From Actinospineispora spinosispora DSM 44797 (lineage in GTDB: Bacteria > Actinomycetota > Actinomycetes > Mycobacteriales > Pseudonocardiaceae): a stretch of 64,000 nt of DNA. The stretch lies in NCBI RefSeq assembly GCF_000429025.1, contig NZ_AUBB01000021.1:1-64000 (forward strand), in the 5' to 3' direction. Numbering within the stretch: the first letter of the stretch is position 1; the number at the start of each line of letters is the position of its first letter. Under the pieces are notes generated by a model. The model was given only the letters and a program-made list of their open reading frames with translations. It was not told the DNA's origin and searched no databases. Shown here piece by piece: positions 34,847 through 43,693 of this stretch. The position numbers and the translations under genes were made by a program.

Positions 34847-35229
34847 CCGGACATCGACTGTCGGCCCGCTGCGCGCCATCGGCGCCGCTCCGAGAACTTC
34901 GCTGCCTCCGTTCGGGCGGGGTGGGAAGTGGCCCGACTCATGCGACACGCCTCATCACGGCGGTGGTGCGCCGCACGTCACAGAGTCGGACATCGAGGCA
35001 GGTAGCCAACGATGAGTCGGTTACTTTACGATGTGTTGTATGTACGAAGGATCGGGTCCTTGTCGCCGCGTCGCTCGGTTCTGCGCGGCGCCGAAACGGC
35101 CGGAGTCCCTCACCATCACGCTGACGCGGCGTTCGTACCGATACGGCTCGACGAGATCCCGGGCATCGCCGTCGAGTGGCTCACTCGTCGACAGGTCGGC
35201 CAGGGAACGGACGCTCCGGCAGAGCAGCC
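34847..35229. other. Intergenic region before the TetR gene copy 2
   Basis: About 380 bp between the AKR-like and TetR genes on the plus strand. The sequence near 35020-35045 is less GC-rich and could carry the TetR promoter. No recognisable gene or strong repeat was seen. Confidence 0.35.
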
Positions 35230-35889
35230 ATGTCCCGCACTGAGGTATTGCCGACAGTCCGGCAAAGGCATGAGCGCACGCGTGATGCTCGACGGGCGAG
35301 CATCCTTGCCGCCGCACGTGAAACCTTTGTATCGCGCGGGTTCGTGAGCGCGACGATGGAGGAGATCGCGCTGAGCGCGGACATCGCGAAGCCGACACTC
35401 TACGGCTACTTCCGCACGAAAGACGAACTGTTGCTGCAGTTGATGCTTCCGATCTTCATCGAGATCGGAGAGCAGCTGGAAAGAGTAGTGAGCCGAGTTG
35501 CCGCCGGCACATACCACGATCGCGACGATTTCATTGCTGACTTCATCGAGGCGCTGCTTGTGCCGTACCGAGACGATCCGGACGGGTTCAGGCTCACCCA
35601 GCTGCTGCACCAGAGTCGACTTGTCGAGTCATTGAACTCGGCGGCGCTGGATGCGCTCGATCGGCAAGGGCGAACGGACTTCCGGCTGGCCCGAGCTGCT
35701 CTGGAAGGTGCCATCTGCCAGGGACTGGTTCGGGACGTGGCAGTCGGACCTCTGGCTGACGTGCTCTGGGGGGTTGTGGTAGGTGTCATCCAAGTTGAAG
35801 AAATTAAGCGTAGAACGGGCGGTCGGTCGCAGTTCTCGGCCGCGATTCATCTTGCCAAGCGGGCGCTGTCGGCTGCATTGGTGCCATAG
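35230..35889 (+). CDS. TetR-family transcriptional regulator (copy 2)
   Basis: 219 residues from the ATG at 35230. The HTH region (ILAAARETFVSRGFVSATMEEIA; ADIAKPTLYGYFRTKDELLL) and the C-terminal tail (VLWGVVVGVIQVEEIKRRTGGR) closely match the TetR at 23067. The longer in-frame start at 35176 adds unstructured residues without homology. It lies between the AKR-like gene and the SARP at 36168 and may repress the oxidative genes or the MFS exporter at 37855. Its effector is unknown. Confidence 0.92.
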   Translation: MSRTEVLPTVRQRHERTRDARRASILAAARETFVSRGFVSATMEEIALSADIAKPTLYGYFRTKDELLLQLMLPIFIEIGEQLERVVSRVAAGTYHDRDDFIADFIEALLVPYRDDPDGFRLTQLLHQSRLVESLNSAALDALDRQGRTDFRLARAALEGAICQGLVRDVAVGPLADVLWGVVVGVIQVEEIKRRTGGRSQFSAAIHLAKRALSAALVP

Positions 35890-36167
35890 TGGGCCGCCAG
35901 TCGATCAATTAGTCGGCGGTCGTTGATTCGGTTGTGAAGGCGCATCGTGGCGCTGGCTAGTGTCATATTTCCCGCCTTTCAATTGCTTGACCGGTCTCAG
36001 TCTGGTCTGTTGTGGTTTGCCTGGCCGGCCTTCGCCGGAACTGACTTGTCTGATTCATTCTCCTTATCGACGCAACGCCGATCTCAGGTATCGGCCGGCG
36101 CGTAAAGATATTTGAGGCTCCAAGCGTGAATCTGAGCGGTGTTCGACATGGGAAGGGGTACGGGGTG

Positions 36168-36977
36168 ATGGCAGACGCAGTGAGGTTCCAGCTGCTAGGC
36201 CCGGTCCGGGCTTGGGTGGGGAATCGGGAGGTACGGACCGGTAGCCCGCAGCAACGTGCCGTGTTGGCCATGCTGCTGTTACACGACGGCAGATCAGTGG
36301 CTCTGGACTCGATCATCGAAATGTTGTGGGGCGCCCGTGTCCCGATTGCGGCGGCCGGAACCGTGCGAACATATATTTCACGTATCCGCTCGACATTCGC
36401 GGAAACGGTCGAGGGCGCGAGCAACCTACGGTTGGAAGCCTACGGTGATGGCTACCGGCTCGTGGTTGACCGGTCAGCGGTGGACATCGACCTGTTTCGT
36501 GGTTACCTGACCCGGGCTCGTATGGATCGACGATGCGGGGAGTTGGTCTCGGCGGCTCGGTGGCTTCAGGACGGACTCGGTCTGTGGCGTGGATGCCCGT
36601 TGAGCGGAATCGATGGCTCTACTGGCGCCTTCGGGTCCACGGCGTGCTACTTCTACGGCCGGATCCGTTGGCTGGAGCAACTGCGGTCCAGCGCATTGGA
36701 AGAGTGGCTGGCGATCGAGATCGAGCTGGGGAACTTCGCCAGGGCAATCGAGGAGCTGGAAGAGGCCGTGGCGGCTGATCCATACCATGAGCGAATGTGG
36801 GAGCTGTTGATGTCAGCTCAGCACAGTGCTGGGCGAACCAATGATGCATTGGCAAGTTTTCGCTCGGTGAGTCAACGGCTTGACGATGACTTGGGACTGT
36901 CTCCAGGACCGGGATTGAGCGCCCTATGCCAACGAATGCGTATCGACGAGGTGGGTCGGGATTGCTTGAGACCGTGA
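36168..36977 (+). CDS. SARP-family transcriptional activator (copy 3)
   Basis: 269 residues, ATG at 36168 with GGAAGGGG 9 nt upstream. The winged helix (FQLLGPVRAWVGNREVRTGS, PQQRAVLAMLLLHDG) and BTAD (AVDIDLFRGYLTRARM, AADPYHERMWELLMSAQHS, LDDDLGLSPGPGLSAL) resemble the SARP at 17172 almost position for position. As there, the next gene is an SDR starting within 90 nt. The SARP-SDR unit appears duplicated, although the SDRs belong to different families. Confidence 0.93.
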   Translation: MADAVRFQLLGPVRAWVGNREVRTGSPQQRAVLAMLLLHDGRSVALDSIIEMLWGARVPIAAAGTVRTYISRIRSTFAETVEGASNLRLEAYGDGYRLVVDRSAVDIDLFRGYLTRARMDRRCGELVSAARWLQDGLGLWRGCPLSGIDGSTGAFGSTACYFYGRIRWLEQLRSSALEEWLAIEIELGNFARAIEELEEAVAADPYHERMWELLMSAQHSAGRTNDALASFRSVSQRLDDDLGLSPGPGLSALCQRMRIDEVGRDCLRP

Positions 36978-37062
36978 AGTTCGGCCGAATCAACGGCGGC
37001 TCCCTCGCGCAGCTGGGCCGCGGGCATCTAGCATCTCGCTACAACACGACTAGGGGTCTTAG

Positions 37063-37809
37063 TTGAAGAAGCTCGGCGGGAAGGTTGCCATCGTCACTGG
37101 CGCCTCCAGGGGAATCGGTGCTGAGATAGCGAAGACTCTAGCGGGCGAAGGCGTCGCCGTGGTGGCTCACTATTTCTCGAGGAAAGAAGCCGCAGATCAG
37201 GTCGTGCGAGACATTACGGCGGCGGGTGGGCAGGCGTGTGCGATGCGTGCCGACATTTCCCGAAAAGTCGAGGCGGCGGCCCTGGTCGCTGCGGCGATCG
37301 ACCGGTTCGGGCACCTGGATATCGTCGTGAATAATGGAGGGATCGTCGCGTACGCCAGCATTGAGGAATCGTCCGAGGAGCTATATCGACGCCTGTTCGA
37401 CGCCAATGTACTGGGAATATTCCTGTTAACGCAGGCTGCGCTGAAATATCTCGAGCGTGGAGCGAGCATCATCAATATCAGCTCGGGTTCTACGAAGATG
37501 ACGCCGCCACAGAGCTCCCTTTACAGCGCCACCAAGGGTGCTGTCGATATCTTCAGTCGCGTACTGGCTCGCGAACTGGGCCCGCGTGGAATCCGCGTCA
37601 ATACTGTCAACCCCGGACTGGTGGAGACCGAGGGAACGCGGTCGGGCGGATTTCTTGAGGGTGCCAGCCGATCCTGGGCAGAACAGGCCGCCGCGCTGGG
37701 CCGGATCGGCCAGGTCGACGATATCGCCCCGGTCGTGGCCTTCTTGGCTTCCGACGATGCGCGCTGGCTCACGGGCGAGGTCCTCTATGCCACAGGAGGA
37801 ATGGGCTGA
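37063..37809 (+). CDS. Short-chain dehydrogenase/reductase (3-oxoacyl-reductase-like)
   Basis: 248 residues from a TTG start with a GGGG stretch upstream. The classical SDR marks are the TGASRGIG cofactor motif, NNGG in place of the usual NNAG, a catalytic serine in NISSGSTKM, and YSATK. The C-terminal substrate loop is VETEGTRSGGFLEG and the end is LTGEVLYATGGMG. It probably reduces a ketone with NADPH. It is unlike the mycofactocin-coupled SDRs of the window. It follows SARP copy 3 and converges on the MFS gene. Confidence 0.9.
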   Translation: MKKLGGKVAIVTGASRGIGAEIAKTLAGEGVAVVAHYFSRKEAADQVVRDITAAGGQACAMRADISRKVEAAALVAAAIDRFGHLDIVVNNGGIVAYASIEESSEELYRRLFDANVLGIFLLTQAALKYLERGASIINISSGSTKMTPPQSSLYSATKGAVDIFSRVLARELGPRGIRVNTVNPGLVETEGTRSGGFLEGASRSWAEQAAALGRIGQVDDIAPVVAFLASDDARWLTGEVLYATGGMG

Positions 37810-37854
37810 CGTTCAGCAAGCTGTCGCCGGCCCGGTAGAACGATCGTTATTCTC

Positions 37855-39954
37855 CTAGGCGGGGTTCGTGACGGCTCCAGTGTCCTGGGCGATCATTCGA
37901 CGAGCCATGTGGTCGAGCGCCGAGCTGAGCTCCTCCGGGCTGGGTGAACCGTCGTCGAGCCAGCCGGACAGTTGCGCCCCGAGCCAGGCAGTCCACTGAT
38001 CGATGACCTTGTGAATCTCTCGTTCCCCGGCCATGGTCAATGAGATCCGGGCGTCGTCGACCGTCAGATATCCGAGGGTGACGGCTCGGGCGAACGCCGG
38101 CCACAGTACTGGACCTGGCACTCTGAACTGTTCCGCTATGCCGGCGAGAGTCGCCTGGCCCATCAGGTGGATGCGCAGGTGCACCTGGGTGAGACACCAG
38201 GCGCTCGCCACGTCCAGGTCCGTGTGGGCTGCCGCGAGTATGCCCGGCGCCGCGGCCCGCCCTTCCTTGCCCAGGACTCGAGCGATCGCCTGCTCGAGTA
38301 GCTCGTAGGACGCGCGAGCGTCGGGCATGGCGAATCCGGCACCCACATCGGTTGCTCCCGCACGCACCGCGTCGCACATCGGGATCTGTTTGAGGAACAA
38401 CGAGAGAACCAGGGCCAGCAGCGCGACCGGGACGCCCGCGAGGAACAGCGACTGCACGGTGCTTGCGTACGCATCGACGATGGGCGCCGCCTGGTCGGCG
38501 GGCAAGGCGTGAACCGCCGCCGGTGAGCTGATGGTGTCCGCACTGAGCCCGGGCACGGCGGCCAGTGCACCCGCCATGTTGTCGGTCAGGTGGCTGGCGT
38601 AGATGGTGCCGAACACCGAAGCGCCGAACGAGCTGCCCAAGGTCCGGAAGAACGTCACTCCGGAGGTCGCTACGCCGAGGTCGCGATAGTTCGCGGTGTT
38701 CTGAACGACGATCGTCAGAATCTGCATGGACGAGCCGACGCCCGCTCCGAACACGAGCATGTACACCGAGGTCACCCACACCGATGTCTGGGCATCCATC
38801 CGCGAGAGCAGGAACAAGCCCAGTGCCATCACAGCGCTGCCCACGATCGGGAACGGGCGGTACCTTCCGGTGCGGCTCACCGTCATGCCCGCGAGCGTCG
38901 AGGTGACCAGGAGGCCGATCACCATCGGCAGCGTGCGCAGTCCGGACGAGGTGGCGCTCACACCTTGCACGTACTGCAAGAACGTGGGCAGGAAGGTCAC
39001 CGCGCCGAGCATGGCGAAGCCGACCACGAAGCTGATTGCGCTGGCGAGTGCGAAGACAGGGCCGGTGAACAACCGTAACGGCAGCATGGGCTCCGCGGCG
39101 CGTCGTTCCGCCACCACGAACAATCCGATCGCTGCCACTGAAGCAGCGAACAGCCCGATGATCGTCGGTGAGGTCCACGGGTAGGTGCTGCCACCCCAAC
39201 TGGTGGCGAGCGACAGGGTGGTCGCGCCGACCGAGATGATCACGATGCCCGGGTAGTCGATCAGCGGTTTGACCTTGGTCGGCACAGAGGGCAACGTGCG
39301 CATCGCCACCAGGATGACGGCGACCGCGATCGGTACGTTGACGTAGAACGCCCATCGCCAGGACAGATGGTCGGTGAACAGCCCGCCGAGCAGCGGGCCG
39401 ACGACAGTGATCACTCCGAACACCGCGCCGAGTGCTCCCTGGTAGCGCCCGCGTTCACGCATGGGGATGATGTCCGCGGTCAATGCGGTCGCCGTCACGG
39501 TCAGCCCGCCGGCCCCGATGCCCTGCACCGCCCGCATGGCGATCAACCAGCTCATGCTGTCGGCGAACCCGCAGAAGAACGAACCGATGGCGAACAGCGC
39601 GCAGGACAGCTGGAACACCAGCTTGCGACCGTAGAGGTCGCCGAACTTGCCGGCCAACACGATGGCGATGGTTTCGGTGAGCAGGTAGGCGGTGATCACC
39701 CAGGCCATGTGGTCGACGCCGCTGAGATCGGCGACGATGGTCGGAAGAGCAGTGGACACGATGGTTTGGTCCAGCGCGGCCAGCAGTATGCCCAGCACGA
39801 TGGTTGCGAACGCGACGTTGGTGCGCGCGCGGTCGAGTGCGGCGTTCGGCTCGGTGCTCGACGCGAGCTCAGCCCCTGACTCCTGGCCCACAGAATCTCG
39901 GCCCAGGTCCCGCGCTCCATCCTCGGGCCTGTCTCGGCCGCCGGTCGGCTCCAT
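37855..39954 (-). CDS. MFS drug exporter, EmrB/QacA (DHA2) type, with C-terminal cytosolic domain
   Basis: 699 residues, GGAGGAG 8 nt before the ATG. A 14-helix MFS core contains motif A (GKFGDLYGRKLVFQ) and motif C-like GPLLGGLFTDHLSWRWAFYVNVPI. A long C-terminal part (about 560-699) looks like a winged-helix/MarR-like or dimerisation domain: LRIHLMGQATLAGIAEQFRV, LGYLTVDDARISLTMAGE. Such tails occur in some actinomycete DHA2 exporters. It is a likely efflux pump for the locus product or a toxic compound, and is flanked by the SDR (convergent) and a 550-bp promoter region. Confidence 0.92.
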   Translation of the reverse strand: MEPTGGRDRPEDGARDLGRDSVGQESGAELASSTEPNAALDRARTNVAFATIVLGILLAALDQTIVSTALPTIVADLSGVDHMAWVITAYLLTETIAIVLAGKFGDLYGRKLVFQLSCALFAIGSFFCGFADSMSWLIAMRAVQGIGAGGLTVTATALTADIIPMRERGRYQGALGAVFGVITVVGPLLGGLFTDHLSWRWAFYVNVPIAVAVILVAMRTLPSVPTKVKPLIDYPGIVIISVGATTLSLATSWGGSTYPWTSPTIIGLFAASVAAIGLFVVAERRAAEPMLPLRLFTGPVFALASAISFVVGFAMLGAVTFLPTFLQYVQGVSATSSGLRTLPMVIGLLVTSTLAGMTVSRTGRYRPFPIVGSAVMALGLFLLSRMDAQTSVWVTSVYMLVFGAGVGSSMQILTIVVQNTANYRDLGVATSGVTFFRTLGSSFGASVFGTIYASHLTDNMAGALAAVPGLSADTISSPAAVHALPADQAAPIVDAYASTVQSLFLAGVPVALLALVLSLFLKQIPMCDAVRAGATDVGAGFAMPDARASYELLEQAIARVLGKEGRAAAPGILAAAHTDLDVASAWCLTQVHLRIHLMGQATLAGIAEQFRVPGPVLWPAFARAVTLGYLTVDDARISLTMAGEREIHKVIDQWTAWLGAQLSGWLDDGSPSPEELSSALDHMARRMIAQDTGAVTNPA

Positions 39955-40510
39955 GGCCCAACTCCTCCGCTAGGTGTGGTCGCGGCGGGCTCGAGCCGGC
40001 CACAAAGTAGTCCAGAAATATTATCGCTCTGCCGTGTCATGCGTGGGGGAGCGTAGAAGGGTGAGACCTTCGGTCGGGCGGCGGCCAGGCACTCGCCTCG
40101 TGACTGATGGGTCACTACAGGGTACTTGCACGTCAAGCGCGTGTCTCGTGGAGGCGGATGGTGACGGTCCGGCCGCCGAAGCGCGAAGGGCATGGACGTC
40201 GGAGGAGCTGCGGGTCGACTGACAACGAGTCTAGCTCGACCTGCCTGCGAGGCCATTTAGTCTTTATGTATGACTAGATTAATACTTGTGGGCTCGACAT
40301 GAGTCTGTCTGGATGCGAGCGATGGCTCGAATCGAGTCGTGGGCGAACCGGCAGGGGCCGTGGCGTGTAGCGAGATTGAACTCGTCGGCATTCATTTCAC
40401 GGTTAATCCGTTGAGTTGCTGTCGATCATCCTGGTGTCCAATCGTGAAGGTTCACTGTGCCGCAGTGTGAAAGCACATCGCGGGATCTTGGTATCAGGAA
40501 AGGGGAAGGT
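39955..40510. other. Divergent promoter region of the MFS and mycofactocin-SDR genes
   Basis: About 555 bp without a gene. An AT-rich segment at 40255-40290 contains a TAGTC/GACTA inverted pair and a TTAATACTT patch, suitable for an operator and promoter. No other repeats were recognised. Confidence 0.4.
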
Positions 40511-41332
40511 GTGGGCAAGCTTTCGGGGAAAGTGTGTCTGATTACCGGTGCGGCGCGCGGGCAGGGCCGTAGTCATGCGGTGCGGTTCGCGCAAGAAGGC
40601 GCCGACATCATCGCTGTCGACATCTGCCGCCAGATGGACACGGTGGCGTATTCCATGGCCAGTCCCGAAGATATGGCGCAGACGGTGGCCGAGGTCGAGG
40701 CTCTGGACAGACGTATTGTCCATGCTGAGGTCGATGTACGAGATGTCGCGGCGTTGAAGAAGGTCGTCGAGCACGGCGCCGCGGAGCTGGGAGGGCTGCA
40801 CGTCGTCGTGGCGAATGCCGGTATCTCGACGAACATGGATCCGGATGTGGACCAGGACTTGATGTTCCGCGAGGTCGTCGAGGTCAACCTGCTCGGGACC
40901 TGGAACACCGTGCGTGCGGCCGCGCCACTCATGATCGAGGCTGGTGAAGGTGGGTCTGTCGTCCTGACGAGTTCCGCACTCGGTCTCAGCGGGCGAAACG
41001 GCGACGGTGGTGGCTCGATCAGCGGGTATATCGCCAGCAAGCATGCCATCGTCGGTTTGATGCGAGCGTTCTGCCATTGGCTCGCGCCGCACAATATTCG
41101 TGTGAACAGTGTGCATCCAGCGGTGGTGAACACGCCGATGGCAGTCAACGAGGCGATGGAGAAGTGGAGCGCCGCGAACCCGGCGGTGGCTGAGACCTGG
41201 GTGAACCTGTTGCCCGTACCCATGGTCGAGCCAGTGGATATCAGCAACGCGATCGCTTGGCTGGTGTCAGACGAGGGCCGTTACGTCACGGGCGTCACCC
41301 TGCCGGTCGATGCCGGGTTCGCGGCAAAGTAG
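40511..41332 (+). CDS. Mycofactocin-coupled SDR, carveol dehydrogenase-like (copy 2)
   Basis: 273 residues from the GTG at 40511, preceded by GGAAAGGGG. It carries the mycofactocin SDR hallmark GAARGQGRSHAVRFAQEGAD, the insertion ASPEDMAQTVAEVEAL, VVANAGI, a serine in VLTSSALGLSG, and YIASKHA as YxxxK. The C-terminus is YVTGVTLPVDAGFAAK, as in the copy at 18046. It is the first gene of an operon with the P450 at 41365. The enzyme likely oxidises a hydroxyl with a non-exchanging NAD. Confidence 0.92.
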   Translation: MGKLSGKVCLITGAARGQGRSHAVRFAQEGADIIAVDICRQMDTVAYSMASPEDMAQTVAEVEALDRRIVHAEVDVRDVAALKKVVEHGAAELGGLHVVVANAGISTNMDPDVDQDLMFREVVEVNLLGTWNTVRAAAPLMIEAGEGGSVVLTSSALGLSGRNGDGGGSISGYIASKHAIVGLMRAFCHWLAPHNIRVNSVHPAVVNTPMAVNEAMEKWSAANPAVAETWVNLLPVPMVEPVDISNAIAWLVSDEGRYVTGVTLPVDAGFAAK

Positions 41333-41364
41333 TCCGCTAGGACTCGCGACAGAGAGCTGGGAAT

Positions 41365-42588
41365 ATGGTCGCAGATCTTGACGATGATTTCAATCCGTCG
41401 ATATCGCCGTACCGCGCATCACCTGAAAAGTTCTACGAGATGGCGCGTGGTCGACCCGTGTTCTACAGCGAGACCATGGGTGCGTATCTGGTTACCAGGT
41501 ATTCCGACATCGTCGCGATTCTCCGTGACACCGAGACCTTCTCGTCGTCGGCGTCGGTGCCGCGAATGTACGACGGTCCGCCTGAAGTGGTACATGTTCT
41601 CAGTCGTCATCAGGTACCGGAAGAAGGGTTCATCGTCAATGAGTCCGGCGCCGAGCATGAACGATCTCGCCGGGCATTCGAGACCGCACTGACGCCCTCG
41701 CGACTACGCAAGATAATGCGATCCGTCGAGGCGAGAGCTCACGACGCGATCGACCAGTTCGCTGATCGAGAAGCGGACCTCGTCGCGCAGTACGCGGTGC
41801 CTGTCGCTCGTGCTGCTATCGACGAGTTGATAGGGTTCCCAGACGAGGACGCTGGACGAGTCGCGGTTTGGACGGACGATTTTGTCACCGTGTGCAATGC
41901 GGGCGCCCCGGTAGGAGCAAGGGTCGATGCGGCTCATTCCGTGGCGGAGTACACGCTCTACATCCAGGATCTCATCGAGCGCCGCCGGAAACATCCGGAA
42001 GACGACATGATCTCTGACTTGATTCATGGAACGCGTGACAACCCGCCGATCTCCGATGGCAAGATACACAGCATTATTCGGGGATCAGCGAGGTTGGCAG
42101 GATTTGCTACGAGCTGCAACGCGATATCGACGACCGCCCTGTTGATGCTTCAGAACACAGCCGCCCGGCGCGAAGCAGCCGCCGGGTCTCCCGGCGTGAC
42201 GCGCACGATCGTGGAAGAGTCACTGCGACTCGAAGCTCCTCACCGAGGGCTGTTCCGTTCGGTGACTCGCCCTGTCGAGTTCGGCGGAGCGTCGCTGAGG
42301 GCCGGCGCCATGGTCCTGTTGATGTTCGGCTCCGCGGGCCGGGACGAAGCGGTTTTCCCCAATGCTGACGCTCTGGAGTTCGGACGCAAATCTCGTCCTG
42401 GTCATCTGGCGTTCGGTCATGGTCTTCACGCCTGTCCCGGAGCCGCGATGGCCCGGGGCGAGATCGCCACAGCAGTTCGAGTTCTCTTCGAGCGTCTCCC
42501 GGATCTGAGGCTGATACACGGGGGAGAGCCGGACTGGTCCGCGAACCCGTACTTTCGCGGCCTTGACTCGCTCCCGGTGACCTGGTGA
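41365..42588 (+). CDS. Cytochrome P450 with atypical I-helix
   Basis: 407 residues, 32 nt after the SDR. ExxR is in EESLRL; the haem loop is FGHGLHACPGAAMAR. The I-helix motif is LAGFATSCN, where the usual acidic residue before Thr (AGxET/D-T) is alanine. The threonine is kept. Proton delivery may be altered, as in P450s that catalyse unusual reactions. Its N-terminus (ISPYRASPEKFYEMARGRPVFYSE) resembles CYP families that act on terpenoid, steroid or aromatic carboxylate substrates. Redox partners are not encoded nearby. Confidence 0.92.
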   Translation: MVADLDDDFNPSISPYRASPEKFYEMARGRPVFYSETMGAYLVTRYSDIVAILRDTETFSSSASVPRMYDGPPEVVHVLSRHQVPEEGFIVNESGAEHERSRRAFETALTPSRLRKIMRSVEARAHDAIDQFADREADLVAQYAVPVARAAIDELIGFPDEDAGRVAVWTDDFVTVCNAGAPVGARVDAAHSVAEYTLYIQDLIERRRKHPEDDMISDLIHGTRDNPPISDGKIHSIIRGSARLAGFATSCNAISTTALLMLQNTAARREAAAGSPGVTRTIVEESLRLEAPHRGLFRSVTRPVEFGGASLRAGAMVLLMFGSAGRDEAVFPNADALEFGRKSRPGHLAFGHGLHACPGAAMARGEIATAVRVLFERLPDLRLIHGGEPDWSANPYFRGLDSLPVTW

Positions 42589-42680
42589 GTCACCACCGGA
42601 CGCCGCGTCCTCTCGGCTTGCGAGTTGTCTGCCTCGGACACGGGCCGACCGGCCATCTGGCACAAGAAGACGGTTCTTGA

Positions 42681-43586
42681 ATGGCGAGTCGATGGGAAGC
42701 AATCCTGGGCGAGCGGCTCGACCCCCACGGTCGGGAGTCGGCGGCCGCGGCCGCGTCGCTGGTGCCTTTGTTGGCCGCCAACGCCGGCAGCGCGGACACC
42801 GATCGACGGATCCCGGAAGCGAATCTCGTCGCGTTGCGCGAGGCAGGACTGCTGAGGCTCGCTGTGCCGCGCGCACTCGGCGGACACGGCGCCGGACTGC
42901 GCACGATGATCGCGGCGTGCGCGGAGCTCGGGCGTGGATGCGCATCGACGGCGTGGGTGACCGCGGTCCACGGGGCCGGGAGCACGCTGGCCGGGCGGCT
43001 GGGCGACGACGCTCGTGCCCAGATCTGGGCCGGTTCGCCGGATGTGATCATCAGTGGGGCGCTCGGGGTTCCGCGGCGGGCGCGCCGGGTCCCGGGTGGG
43101 GTCACCGTGGATGGCCGGTGGTCCTGGGTGTCCGGGATCCGCCATGCCGACTGGGTCGGTCTCGACGTTCAGGCCGAGCCGGCTGGTGGGGGTACACCCC
43201 AGCGAGCCATGGCGTTCACGCCGGTCGCGGCCGTGACTGTCGAAGACACCTGGGACATGGCGGGGATGAGGGGCACGGGCAGCGATACCGTCATCGCCGA
43301 GAACTTGTTCGTACCTGACGATCTTGTGCTGAGAACCTGGAGCCCTCCGGCCGAGCGTGCCAAACTCCGGAGATACTCGAACATACGCTCGAAGAGCACA
43401 AGTCGTGGGCGGTGCTCGCCGCCGAGGCCCGGCGGATCTTCGATACCTCCTGGTCGTCGGTCTCAGACCCGGTACCGAAGGCGTTTCCACGACGCCATGA
43501 AGGTCCTGCGGGACGAGCTAGCCTTGACGTTGGGACCGCGCACAGCCGACTGGGCCGTGTCCTGCTGGTTCCTGCAACCAAGCTAG
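42681..43586 (+). CDS. Acyl-CoA-dehydrogenase-fold flavoprotein monooxygenase, truncated
   Basis: 301 residues. The first ~225 residues match the N-terminal and middle domains of the flavoproteins at 3327 and 8059: AGLLRLAVPRALGG, WVSGIRHADW and MAGMRGTGSDTVIAENLFVPDD. After about LRTW the homology stops and is replaced by low-complexity Arg/Pro/Ser-rich sequence, so the C-terminal four-helix domain that completes the flavin site and tetramer is missing. Another frame (from about 43350) reads more protein-like, suggesting a deletion or frameshift. The product is probably non-functional. A GC-rich hairpin follows at 43647. Confidence 0.72.
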   Translation: MASRWEAILGERLDPHGRESAAAAASLVPLLAANAGSADTDRRIPEANLVALREAGLLRLAVPRALGGHGAGLRTMIAACAELGRGCASTAWVTAVHGAGSTLAGRLGDDARAQIWAGSPDVIISGALGVPRRARRVPGGVTVDGRWSWVSGIRHADWVGLDVQAEPAGGGTPQRAMAFTPVAAVTVEDTWDMAGMRGTGSDTVIAENLFVPDDLVLRTWSPPAERAKLRRYSNIRSKSTSRGRCSPPRPGGSSIPPGRRSQTRYRRRFHDAMKVLRDELALTLGPRTADWAVSCWFLQPS

Positions 43587-43646
43587 TCGATCTACGAGGC
43601 TGCCCGCATCGAAGTAGCTGAGCAGTGCCCCTTAAAACACAAGAAT

Positions 43647-43673
43647 GCCCCGGGCCCATTAAGGGCCAGGGGC
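43647..43673. terminator. Hairpin terminator between convergent genes
   Basis: GCCCC-GGGCCC at 43647-43657 pairs with GGGCC-A-GGGGC at 43663-43673 around a short ATTAA-type loop. It lies between the truncated flavoprotein (+) and the DUF397 gene (-) and may serve both. Confidence 0.7.
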
Positions 43674-43693
43674 GTCCTTGGAGTACAGCTAGT

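Noticed and set aside
37847-39355. Second minus-strand frame inside the MFS exporter gene
   Set aside because: It overlaps the MFS gene in another frame and consists of Arg/Gly-rich sequence. The exporter frame has all MFS motifs.
373-42588. PKS, NRPS, terpene cyclase or RiPP core enzyme
   Set aside because: No ketosynthase, condensation, adenylation-carrier, DDxxD terpene cyclase or precursor peptide pattern was found, so no compound class is claimed.
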